Below the pieces are notes generated by a model, which searched no databases, was not told the origin of the DNA, and worked only from the letters and a program-made list of their open reading frames with translations. A DNA stretch of 60,219 nucleotides from JALQTD01 sp965657495 (GTDB taxonomy: Bacteria; Bacteroidota; Bacteroidia; Flavobacteriales_D; Sanyastnellaceae): positions 1-60,219 of the forward strand of contig CBFHPD010000030.1 of NCBI GenBank assembly GCA_965657495.1, read 5' to 3'. The position numbers and the translations under genes are program-made. Of this stretch, positions 52,570-59,685 are shown one piece after another (position 1 is the first letter of the stretch; every line of letters begins with the position of its first letter).

Positions 52570-54633
52570 TCAGTCGGTTTGGTCGCGTTTCTTGACCATG
52601 GTCAGGATGGTCGCTAGCGCCACGGTTTCGCCGGTTTCGTCGTACACGTCTACCAGGAATTTCACAATGCCCTTGGCGATGTCGTCGGCGTCGCGCTTTT
52701 CTTGCGCGATTTTCTCTTTGACGGTCAGGCGCACCCCGATGGTGGCGCCGGGATAAACCGGCTTGGTGAAGCGGGCCTCTTCGATGCCGTAGTTGAGCAG
52801 AACGGGGCCCTTTTTAGGATCCACAAACAGGCCTGCGGCCTTGCTCAGTATGAAGTAACCGTGCGCCACACGCTGCTCGAAAATGGTGCCGTCAAGGCTG
52901 GTGGCATCGACGTGTGCGTAGAAATTGTCCCCGCTGACGTTCGCAAAGTTCACGATGTCGGCTTCCGTAACCGTGTGCTTGTGGGTGGTCACGGTGTCGC
53001 CGATTTGGAGTTCTTCGAAGTGCTTGCGGAACACGTGCGGTTCGGACTCGGTTCGGGTGCCGCCGGGTTGGTATTGCTGGGTGATGGCGCTGAGCATGGT
53101 GGGGGAACCTTGCAGGGCGGTGCGCTGCATGTAATGCTTGACGCCGCGCAAGCCGCCCATTTCTTCGCCACCGCCGGCGCGTCCCGGTCCCCCGTGAACG
53201 AGCATCGGGAGTGGGGAGCCGTGTCCGGTGGATTCCTTGGCGCAGTCGCGGTCGAGGACCAGCATCCGGCCGTGCATGGAAGCCGCGCTGTAGACGAAAT
53301 CCTGGGCCTCCGCGGTGTTGTGCGTGGTGATGGAACAGCAGAGGGAGCCGCGCCCTTTTTTGGCCAAAACCGCCGCCTCCGCCACATCGTCGTATGCCAT
53401 GAGCGTGCTCACCGGGCCAAACGCCTCCACCTCGTGACACGCCACAGCCTCCATCGGGCGGTCCGTGCGGAACACCATCGGCGTCAAGAAGGCACCGGCT
53501 TCCGCATCATCCGCGATGAAATTCCCCGCTGGGTGGTAGACCAAATCCGCTTCCGCCCCAATCTTCTCCGCCTGCTTCCGCACTTCTTCGACCTGCGCCT
53601 TGCTGACGAGAGCGCCCATCCTCACCCCTTCCTTCCGCGGGTCGCCGATGGCCGTGCGCTCCAACGACGCCACAAGGGACTCCTGCACGGCATCCATCAA
53701 ATGGCGCGGCACAAGGACGCGTCGGACAGCGGTGCATTTTTGGCCACACTTCACGGTCATTTCCTTGCGCACCTCCTTGATGAACAGTTCAAACTCCGGA
53801 TCCCCCGGCTCAACTGTAGCCCCAAGCACGGCCGCATTCAACGAGTCCGCTTCCAAGTTGAACGGAACCGACAATTCCTGAATGCGCGGGGACTGTCGCA
53901 GTATGCGGCCGGTGGAAGCGCTCCCCGTGAACGTCACCACATCGCGCTCGTCCACATGGTCGAGGATGTCGCGGGCGCTGCCGCAGACCCACTGCAAGGC
54001 GCCCTCGGGCAAGATGCCACTGCCCCACATTTCCCGGCACACAACCTCCGTGAGATGGCTCGTAGCAGTGGCCGGCTTGATGATACAAGGCATCCCGGCG
54101 AGCCAATTCACGGCAACTTTCTCCAACATGCCCCAAACGGGGAAATTAAAGGCATTGATGTGCACGGCCACGCCCTCGCGCGGCGTCAGCAAATGGTGGC
54201 CGCTGAAGGTGCCTCCTTTGCTCAACCCCAAGGACTCGCCGTCCAGCGCAAACGGCGTATTGGGCAATCGGCGGCGAAGGCTGGCGTAGCTGAAGAGGTT
54301 GCCGATGCCGCCCTCGATGTCGATCCAGGCGTCGGTCCGGGTTGCCCCTGTGGACCAGCTGACCTCATAAAAGTGCTCCCGCTTTGCGTGCAGGTGCAAG
54401 GCCAGCCGCTTGAGCATGCGGCCGCGCTCTTGGAAGGTCATTTTTCGCAAATTCTGGTTGCCTACTGAGCGCGCATACGCATAAGCAGCTTCCATTTCCA
54501 ACCCATCGGTGCTCGTTTGCGCGACCACTTTTCCGTCGAGTGCACTATATATAGGTGTCAAACTGCCGTTTTCGGGCGTCGAGATGAGGCGGCCTTGGAT
54601 GCCGTGCGTGAGGAGTTGTGGAAATGTGGCCAT
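52570..54633 (-). CDS. paaZ: PaaZ: oxepin-CoA hydrolase / 3-oxo-5,6-dehydrosuberyl-CoA semialdehyde dehydrogenase
   Basis: A 687-aa bifunctional enzyme. Residues 1-~530 are an aldehyde dehydrogenase with Glu261 (FNLEADSLNA) and catalytic Cys300 (GQKCTAVRR). Residues ~535-687 are a MaoC-like hydratase with SGDNFYAHVD holding Asp569 and His574. This two-part order is specific to PaaZ, which opens the oxepin-CoA ring and oxidises the semialdehyde in phenylacetate breakdown. A longer frame begins at 54660, but MATFPQLLTHGIQGRL is the better start and lies 24 nt after a perfect -7 box. It heads a leftward unit with the S41 and small secreted genes, an unexpected combination. Confidence 0.94.
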   Translation of the reverse strand: MATFPQLLTHGIQGRLISTPENGSLTPIYSALDGKVVAQTSTDGLEMEAAYAYARSVGNQNLRKMTFQERGRMLKRLALHLHAKREHFYEVSWSTGATRTDAWIDIEGGIGNLFSYASLRRRLPNTPFALDGESLGLSKGGTFSGHHLLTPREGVAVHINAFNFPVWGMLEKVAVNWLAGMPCIIKPATATSHLTEVVCREMWGSGILPEGALQWVCGSARDILDHVDERDVVTFTGSASTGRILRQSPRIQELSVPFNLEADSLNAAVLGATVEPGDPEFELFIKEVRKEMTVKCGQKCTAVRRVLVPRHLMDAVQESLVASLERTAIGDPRKEGVRMGALVSKAQVEEVRKQAEKIGAEADLVYHPAGNFIADDAEAGAFLTPMVFRTDRPMEAVACHEVEAFGPVSTLMAYDDVAEAAVLAKKGRGSLCCSITTHNTAEAQDFVYSAASMHGRMLVLDRDCAKESTGHGSPLPMLVHGGPGRAGGGEEMGGLRGVKHYMQRTALQGSPTMLSAITQQYQPGGTRTESEPHVFRKHFEELQIGDTVTTHKHTVTEADIVNFANVSGDNFYAHVDATSLDGTIFEQRVAHGYFILSKAAGLFVDPKKGPVLLNYGIEEARFTKPVYPGATIGVRLTVKEKIAQEKRDADDIAKGIVKFLVDVYDETGETVALATILTMVKKRDQTD

Positions 54634-54657
54634 GGGATAGGTGCAATTGCTGTGGGC

Positions 54658-54665
54658 CAAATTTA
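54658..54665 (-). promoter_or_regulatory. -7 promoter box (TAAATTTG) of paaZ
   Basis: Perfect TAnnTTTG match on the minus strand, 24 nt before the paaZ ATG at 54633. Confidence 0.65.
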
Positions 54666-54739
54666 AGGCCCGCCCGGCGCGCTTACCTGTTTTGCAGTCT
54701 CAATAACTTTCGTATATTCGGGGGGTTGAATGCCGAAAC

Positions 54740-54747
54740 AAAGGAGG
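54740..54747 (+). promoter_or_regulatory. strong Shine-Dalgarno sequence (AAAGGAGG)
   Basis: Purine-rich AAAGGAGG lies 4 nt before the ATG at 54752. Such strong Shine-Dalgarno sites are rare in Bacteroidota and I saw no other like it in this window. Confidence 0.5.
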
Positions 54748-54751
54748 AGCC

Positions 54752-54946
54752 ATGCCTTCAAAGCAAGGGTCCTTTCTGGTACGAGGCCTTGATTTCATAA
54801 ATGAAGAGAATGTCTTTGTCGATGCGATATTGGGTTACGTCTATGAATTTTTTGTTAAGTTCATGGAGGAAACGTTGGGATTTTTGAAATCTGCTGCTTA
54901 TCTTTATCGGCGTATGTTCAAACAGGACTTAATCAGAAACATCTAA
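54752..54946 (+). CDS. candidate small protein, 64 aa
   Basis: A 64-aa frame starting 4 nt after a strong Shine-Dalgarno sequence and ending 12 nt before the next gene. The product is rich in aromatic and hydrophobic residues (FVDAILGYVYEFFVKFMEE, then SAAYLYRRMFK) with a basic tail, which could form an amphipathic or membrane-touching helix. No family was recognised; in particular it is not ribosomal protein bS21. Codon use is AT-rich and unlike neighbouring genes, so it could instead be an untranslated leader of the downstream T9SS gene. Confidence 0.35.
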   Translation: MPSKQGSFLVRGLDFINEENVFVDAILGYVYEFFVKFMEETLGFLKSAAYLYRRMFKQDLIRNI

Positions 54947-54958
54947 CTACACAATCAC

Positions 54959-55927
54959 ATGAAGAACCTTTTCACACTCGCAGCTGCGCTGTTCCTCGGA
55001 TACGGGGCGAGCGCCAGCAACGTTGAGTTGGTCGTAGAAACCGTTGATAACGGCGGCCAAGTTGAAGGAAACACGTACCGCGTTTACGCCGTGCTTCCTT
55101 CTGCTGAACACTCATTGCACGCGGTCTTTGCTGACGGAGAGCACGTATTGAACGTTGCCACCACGGGATCCTTCTTCCAACACCAGTACGGAAGCTTCTC
55201 GTCATTGGACGTCAACGAGCAGATTGTGTCGTTGGATGCGTCTTTGGCTTATGACTCTTGGGTGACCATCGGTGCCCGCAACAGCAACAACAACAACCTC
55301 TGGACGGTCGGTGTCGACTACAACCAATTCTTGGGCGGCAACGAATTGACCGTGACCGACGGTGCTTGGTTTGTCGTTCCTACCGACGTTCAAGCAGCAG
55401 CTGAATCCGGCAACCGCGTCTTGCTCATGCAATTGACGACGGACGGAACGGCTACCGGCGTCTTGAACCTCCAAGGTTGGGATGCTGAAGGAGCTGCATG
55501 GCGCGCCCACGACTTGACCTTCACTTCAGAAGATGCTCAAGTTTTCGGTTGCACCGATGCTACCGCTGCTAACTTCAACGTCGAAGCCACGTACAACGAT
55601 GGTTCTTGCACGGGTCAGAACAACGGCCCAGCTGCAGGATTCACCAACGTTGACGCCACGACTTCTTGGAGCATCTTCCCGAACCCTGTGTTCGAAAGCA
55701 CGTTCAACTTGAAGTTCGACCGTGAGTTGAACCTCGGTGGTGAAAACATCGTGATGGAGGTGACGGACATGGCAGGTAAGGTGGCCATGGCTCAAGAAAT
55801 CACGCAAGCAAACATCGTCGGAGGAAACCGCATCGTTGTGGAGCATGACCTCGCTGCAGGTAACTACATGGTCTCTGTGACGCACACGAACTTCTCGGAC
55901 GCTCAGAACATCGTTGTAACTCGCTAA
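54959..55927 (+). CDS. secreted protein with one cysteine repeat and T9SS type A end
   Basis: A 322-aa exported protein. Signal peptide LFTLAAALFLGYGASAS ends near residue 20. Residues ~21-190 form an unrecognised domain (TYRVYAVLPSAEHSLHAVF, then ARNSNNNNLWTVG). One copy of the GCTDATAANFN..YNDGSC unit found in the 1215-aa protein is at about 198-219. The end, WSIFPNPVFESTFNL, EVTDMAGKVAM and GNYMVSVTHTNF, is a type A sorting domain. Strong use of GCT, AAC, TTC and TTG-type codons, unlike neighbours, suggests high expression. A strong UUCG-loop terminator follows. Confidence 0.85.
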   Translation: MKNLFTLAAALFLGYGASASNVELVVETVDNGGQVEGNTYRVYAVLPSAEHSLHAVFADGEHVLNVATTGSFFQHQYGSFSSLDVNEQIVSLDASLAYDSWVTIGARNSNNNNLWTVGVDYNQFLGGNELTVTDGAWFVVPTDVQAAAESGNRVLLMQLTTDGTATGVLNLQGWDAEGAAWRAHDLTFTSEDAQVFGCTDATAANFNVEATYNDGSCTGQNNGPAAGFTNVDATTSWSIFPNPVFESTFNLKFDRELNLGGENIVMEVTDMAGKVAMAQEITQANIVGGNRIVVEHDLAAGNYMVSVTHTNFSDAQNIVVTR

Positions 55928-55970
55928 TCACGAGGGAGTTTTTGACGATCCTGTTCGGACGATAATACGA

Positions 55971-55998
55971 GAAAGGGGAACTTCGGTTCCCCTTTTTT
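55971..55998 (+). terminator. rho-independent terminator with UUCG tetraloop
   Basis: Stem AAAGGGGAAC/GTTCCCCTTT closed by TTCG and followed by a T run, 44 bases after the T9SS gene. Confidence 0.9.
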
Positions 55999-56012
55999 CA
56001 TGCCCAAGGGTG

Positions 56013-56020
56013 TACATTCG
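56013..56020 (+). promoter_or_regulatory. -7-like box (TACATTCG) of the PhoD-like gene
   Basis: TTCG variant of TAnnTTTG, exactly 4 nt before the ATG at 56025 (spacer CAGC). Confidence 0.5.
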
Positions 56021-56024
56021 CAGC

Positions 56025-57362
56025 ATGAAATCGCCCTTGAACTTAATGGCAGTGGCTGTGCTCGGGTTGGCTGCCTGCTCACCTTCTGAAACGGTTACTA
56101 ACCAGCGCGCCAGTGAACTCGCCTGTTCAACGATGATTGGGCACGCGGAGATGCGCAGCATCCAGTTGTGGAATCAATTCAGCTCGGTGGAAGCGCCTGC
56201 GGTTTGGAGGGTATTTCCCATTGGAAGTGATTCCCTTGTACTGGAAGTTCCGGTGGCGCCGGAGGGTGGCGATTTCAATACGGCCACCACGGAGCTCAGC
56301 TTGCTCGAACCCGGAACATCCTACCAGGCGCGCTTGATCTCAGCGGGGAAGGAGTTGGATGCCGTTGATTTTGAAACGCAGCCGTTGTGGGACTACCGCA
56401 CCGATCCGCCTGCATTCAAAGTGCTCACAGGAAGCTGTGCTTACATCAACGAACCGGAGTACGACCGGCCGGGTAAGGGGTATGGGGGCGATTACGAGAT
56501 CTTTGAGACCATGGCAGCCGCTGATGCGGACCTCATGGTTTGGCTGGGGGACAACATCTACCTCCGGGAGGTTGATTTCGGCAGCTATGCTGGCTTTGGA
56601 CACCGGTACACACACATGCGTTCAACGCCGGAATTGCAAGGTTTGTTGAAAGCGCAGCCGAATGTGGCGATTTGGGATGACCACGACTTTGGCCCCAATG
56701 ATTGCGATGGTTTCTTTGTGCACAAGGATTGGTCGCAGCGGGCATTCGAGGCGTTCTGGGCGAATCCAAGTTACGGGCTACCCGGGCGTGATGGCGGCAT
56801 CACCACGCACTTTCGCTTCATGGATGTGGAGTTTTTCTTGCTGGATAACCGTTATGATCGGGTCAATCACAAGAACGAGACCCAAGATGCCCACATCTTG
56901 GGTGAGGCGCAGGTGGACTGGCTGATGGGAGCGCTTTCACATAGCCGGGCGCCATTCAAAGTGGTCGCCGTTGGTGGGCAGTTTCTTTCAGACGCGGCCA
57001 TTTATGAAAACCACGCGCAGTTCCCCACAGAACGCGAGGAGATTTTGGATCGTTTGAATAAGGAGGGCATTCGCGGCGTCATCTTCCTGTCAGGAGATCG
57101 CCACAACGGGGAATTGACGGAATTGCAACTTCCAAATGGCCATTGGGTCTATGATTTGACCGCCAGCCCGCTGACCAGTTCCAGTTACGACCACACGGAC
57201 GAGCCCAATACGCTGCGGGTGGACGGCACCATGATCGGCGAACGCCATTTTGCGGAATTGAATTTTTCCGGGCCGCGCAAGGATCGGGTGTTGGAAGTTG
57301 TCATGCGCGGGGTGGCCGGCGATACCCTCTGGACGCGCCAAATCCGCGCACAGGACATGTGA
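56025..57362 (+). CDS. PhoD-like metallophosphatase, lipoprotein
   Basis: A 445-aa exported enzyme. The N-terminus LNLMAVAVLGLAAC is a lipoprotein signal with lipobox LAAC (Cys18). A short fibronectin-like N-terminal region precedes the catalytic core: VLTGSCAYINEPEYDR, DADLMVWLGDNIYLRE, VAIWDDHDFGPNDCDG and VIFLSGDRHNGELTEL, the metal-binding motifs of the PhoD alkaline phosphatase/phosphodiesterase family. It probably releases phosphate from phosphodiesters or monoesters outside the inner membrane. Monocistronic; the stop TGA abuts the reverse stop of the next gene in the palindrome TGATCA. Confidence 0.9.
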   Translation: MKSPLNLMAVAVLGLAACSPSETVTNQRASELACSTMIGHAEMRSIQLWNQFSSVEAPAVWRVFPIGSDSLVLEVPVAPEGGDFNTATTELSLLEPGTSYQARLISAGKELDAVDFETQPLWDYRTDPPAFKVLTGSCAYINEPEYDRPGKGYGGDYEIFETMAAADADLMVWLGDNIYLREVDFGSYAGFGHRYTHMRSTPELQGLLKAQPNVAIWDDHDFGPNDCDGFFVHKDWSQRAFEAFWANPSYGLPGRDGGITTHFRFMDVEFFLLDNRYDRVNHKNETQDAHILGEAQVDWLMGALSHSRAPFKVVAVGGQFLSDAAIYENHAQFPTEREEILDRLNKEGIRGVIFLSGDRHNGELTELQLPNGHWVYDLTASPLTSSSYDHTDEPNTLRVDGTMIGERHFAELNFSGPRKDRVLEVVMRGVAGDTLWTRQIRAQDM

Positions 57363-57587
57363 TCACCAGTCCTCGTCCAGCAGGAAGTCGGTGTTTTTGT
57401 AGCGCTGATCCAATTTGATCAGGTAGTTGACGCCCTCGAGGCTGATTCGGATGGCACGGTACACCAAGTTTTTACCCGGCATTTCGAACTCAAAGGCATG
57501 GTCTTCGTAGCCGTCTGGGTAGCGCTCTTGTAGGACGCTGCGAACTTGTTCTGGCAAGTTCTTGTAGTTGACAATCAAGTTTCTCAT
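57363..57587 (-). CDS. small conserved hypothetical protein, 74 aa
   Basis: A 74-aa acidic/basic mixed protein starting MRNLIVNYKNLPEQVRSVLQ, with ERYPDGYEDHAFEFEMPG and YLIKLDQRYKNTDFLLDED. I recall short proteins of this general look in Bacteroidota but cannot name a family. No signal peptide or membrane segment. The long frame to 57899 is antisense to the next gene, so ATG 57587 is used. It is divergent from the dioxygenase-methyltransferase gene (75 bp between starts) and abuts the PhoD-like gene. Confidence 0.7.
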   Translation of the reverse strand: MRNLIVNYKNLPEQVRSVLQERYPDGYEDHAFEFEMPGKNLVYRAIRISLEGVNYLIKLDQRYKNTDFLLDEDW

Positions 57588-57662
57588 GGTCGGGGATACG
57601 GAATTGAACGCCCAAGGTTTCAGCGCAGGGGGAGACCACGGGCGGTGCCTTAAATTGCAGCA

Positions 57663-59051
57663 ATGTTTGATTTGAAAGATCTTGTTCGGCGTGCCAGTGT
57701 ATTCTCGGAAGGAATTCCCTCGATGGAGGAGTTGGGAACATGGGTGTTTGAGCAACCGTGGGGTGAACTGAAATGGCATGATGTGTTGCCCGCTCTCAAC
57801 GGTGAGGAAGCCTACAGCCGCTACATTGCCGCATTGGTGCCCTTTGAGGTGGCGTTGCTGCATTGGCACCCCGGAGCGGAGAGTGCCGTCCATTGGCACC
57901 AGGGATTCTGGGGATATGTGGTGTGCTTGTCAGGCCAATTGGAGCACCATGGGTTTGCGTTGGAAGGCCGGCGATTGGTTCAAACCGATCGCGTCGTGGC
58001 CTTCGAGGGGGGGGTATTGGCTGAGCCCGATGGAACGATCCACCGGTTGGTGAATGGATCCACGGAGGCGCCATTGGTCACCTTGCACCTGTATGCCCCT
58101 GCCCTCAAGGACTTGGGAGGTTTGCAGCTTTTTGATGTCGAACAGGGTGACGTTTACACGTGCAAGGCCTCCGCGCCTGCGGCTGATCTGAGCTTGCCGG
58201 ATGAACATTTCGAATCCATTCAACGCAAGGTCTTCGACTTGGCCCAAATCGATGAGCGAGCCAGTCACACCATCACGCCGGTGGTACCAAAGCCGCCCTC
58301 GTCAAACGTCACGCGCTTGCTCGCCGAGTACTACCGCGCCCAAGCCCAGGACTACGACCGCTTGGACCGGACCGACGACCGCAGGCAGGCCTATACCCGG
58401 GGCGTCAATGGGTGCATTGCCGAGCGGCTGGCAGCACTTCACCTTGAATCGGGCGTTCAGCATGTGCTCGATGTGGGATGTGGCACAGGCCGGCGCGCCA
58501 TGGAAATCAGAACAGGAAGTGGATTCGATTACGCGGTGCACGGCACCGATCTGAGTCCGGAAATGGGGGCGATTGCTGAGAAGCGAGGCATCCAAATGCA
58601 CGGGAGCTTCTGGGAAGGCAATTCCGGTTTGGCGGGGCTGGATGCCGTGACGTTTCTGTACGCATTCAGCCACATCGCTACCGACGAGGAGCGGCGGTCT
58701 GCGATGGACCGACTGTACGAGGTGTTGCGGCCGGGCGGCATGCTTTTCATTGATGTCTTTAACCGCAACGACCCCCACGAATGGGGGCCGCAAGTGATGG
58801 AAGACTTCGAAAAGTGGCACTTGGGTGCGCAAGGCTACGATGCCGGGGATGTTTTTTATTCGCGCACGGGGACCAAGGAATTGGCCTTTTTGCATTACAC
58901 GAGCATCGAGGACATGACCCTATTGTTGAACGATAGCGGCTTTGTGGATGTTGAATACACACGCATCGGCTATGCCCACAAACCGGGACAAGAAGTAGAT
59001 GAGGGGGGAAGCCTTATGTTTTTTGCCAAACGACCTGACCATGACCAATGA
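57663..59051 (+). CDS. cysteine dioxygenase-like cupin fused to a class I SAM methyltransferase
   Basis: One 462-aa frame. Residues ~1-165 are a cysteine dioxygenase (CDO)-type cupin: YSRY with Arg53 (substrate carboxylate), iron ligands His77 and His79 (SAVHWH) and His127 (DGTIHRLV), and TLHLY with Thr140, His142 and Tyr144 equal to the CDO Ser-His-Tyr triad. Residues ~215-460 are a SAM methyltransferase with motif I VLDVGCGTGRRA at 268-279, HGTDLSPEM and LRPGGMLFIDVFNR. CDO oxidises cysteine to cysteine sulfinate with O2. The methyl acceptor is unknown. I know of no characterised enzyme joining these domains. The stop lies 11 nt inside pdxH, so the two genes are coupled. Confidence 0.85.
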   Translation: MFDLKDLVRRASVFSEGIPSMEELGTWVFEQPWGELKWHDVLPALNGEEAYSRYIAALVPFEVALLHWHPGAESAVHWHQGFWGYVVCLSGQLEHHGFALEGRRLVQTDRVVAFEGGVLAEPDGTIHRLVNGSTEAPLVTLHLYAPALKDLGGLQLFDVEQGDVYTCKASAPAADLSLPDEHFESIQRKVFDLAQIDERASHTITPVVPKPPSSNVTRLLAEYYRAQAQDYDRLDRTDDRRQAYTRGVNGCIAERLAALHLESGVQHVLDVGCGTGRRAMEIRTGSGFDYAVHGTDLSPEMGAIAEKRGIQMHGSFWEGNSGLAGLDAVTFLYAFSHIATDEERRSAMDRLYEVLRPGGMLFIDVFNRNDPHEWGPQVMEDFEKWHLGAQGYDAGDVFYSRTGTKELAFLHYTSIEDMTLLLNDSGFVDVEYTRIGYAHKPGQEVDEGGSLMFFAKRPDHDQ

Positions 59052-59685
59052 CTTGGGATCTGTGCGAAAGCGCTATGAGAAGCACGCGCTGACGCAGGAC
59101 ATGTTGCCAAAAGAGCCGGGAGTTTTGCTGATGGCATGGCTGGAAGCAGCGCGGGCTGTCAACCCGGACGAGTTCAATGCGATGTGCCTATCCACTGTGG
59201 GAGCGGATGGTTCACCCGATGCCCGGATGGTGCTGGCCAAGGACGTGCAGGAAAACGCGGTGAGCTTTTACACGAACTACGGATCCAACAAGGCCCTTCA
59301 AATCTTGGGGCATCCGGCTGTGGCGTTGACCTTTTACTGGCCCGAATTGGAGCGCCAAGTGCGCATACAAGGACGCGCGAAGCAGCTGCCTGCGGCCGTG
59401 AGTGATGCGTATTTCGCCAGCCGGCCGCAGGAGAGCCAAATAGGAGCATGGTGTTCGGATCAAAGCCGGCCGCTCGAAGAAGGAGCGGATTTGGAATCCC
59501 GGGTCAAGGAGGTGACGGAGCGGTTCGCAGACGTGGCGGTGATTCCCCGGCCACCCCATTGGGGAGGCTTCGGAGTGGAGATGCAGGTGGTGGAGTTTTG
59601 GCAGGGCCGGCCGAGCCGCCTGCACCACCGCTGGCGGTTTGACCGGAACCATTCCGGTTGGGAGGTGCAGGCGTTGCAACCTTAA
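59041..59685 (+). CDS. pdxH: pyridoxamine/pyridoxine 5'-phosphate oxidase
   Basis: A 214-aa FMN enzyme that makes pyridoxal 5'-phosphate. Typical segments: DARMVLAKDVQENAVSFYTNYGSNKA in two parts (FMN and substrate binding), LTFYWPELERQVRIQGRA and the C-terminal PPHWGGFGVEMQVVEFWQGRPSRLHHR in two parts with the family RLHxR motif. It starts 11 nt before the end of the dioxygenase-methyltransferase gene (ATG 59041), so they form one transcription unit. Its stop overlaps that of the convergent methyltransferase gene in TTAA. Confidence 0.95.
   Translation: MTNDLGSVRKRYEKHALTQDMLPKEPGVLLMAWLEAARAVNPDEFNAMCLSTVGADGSPDARMVLAKDVQENAVSFYTNYGSNKALQILGHPAVALTFYWPELERQVRIQGRAKQLPAAVSDAYFASRPQESQIGAWCSDQSRPLEEGADLESRVKEVTERFADVAVIPRPPHWGGFGVEMQVVEFWQGRPSRLHHRWRFDRNHSGWEVQALQP

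Larger units (their letters stand above)
54666..54958 (+). promoter_or_regulatory. AT-rich upstream region of the T9SS gene at 54959
   Basis: This 325-base stretch between paaZ and the T9SS gene is clearly more AT-rich than its surroundings. It holds -7-like sequences on the plus strand (TATATTCG at 54713-54720, TAACTTTC at 54704-54711, TATCTTTA at 54899-54906) and the candidate small ORF listed separately. It may be a long 5' leader. Confidence 0.4.

Noticed and set aside
52702..54468. 588-aa plus-strand frame over paaZ
   Set aside because: Shadow frame without recognisable domains; paaZ on the minus strand is unambiguous.
54752..54946. Ribosomal protein bS21 with autoregulatory Shine-Dalgarno
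   Set aside because: The length (64 aa) and strong Shine-Dalgarno fit what is known of flavobacterial rpsU, but the protein is hydrophobic and lacks the Lys/Arg-rich bS21 sequence in any frame.
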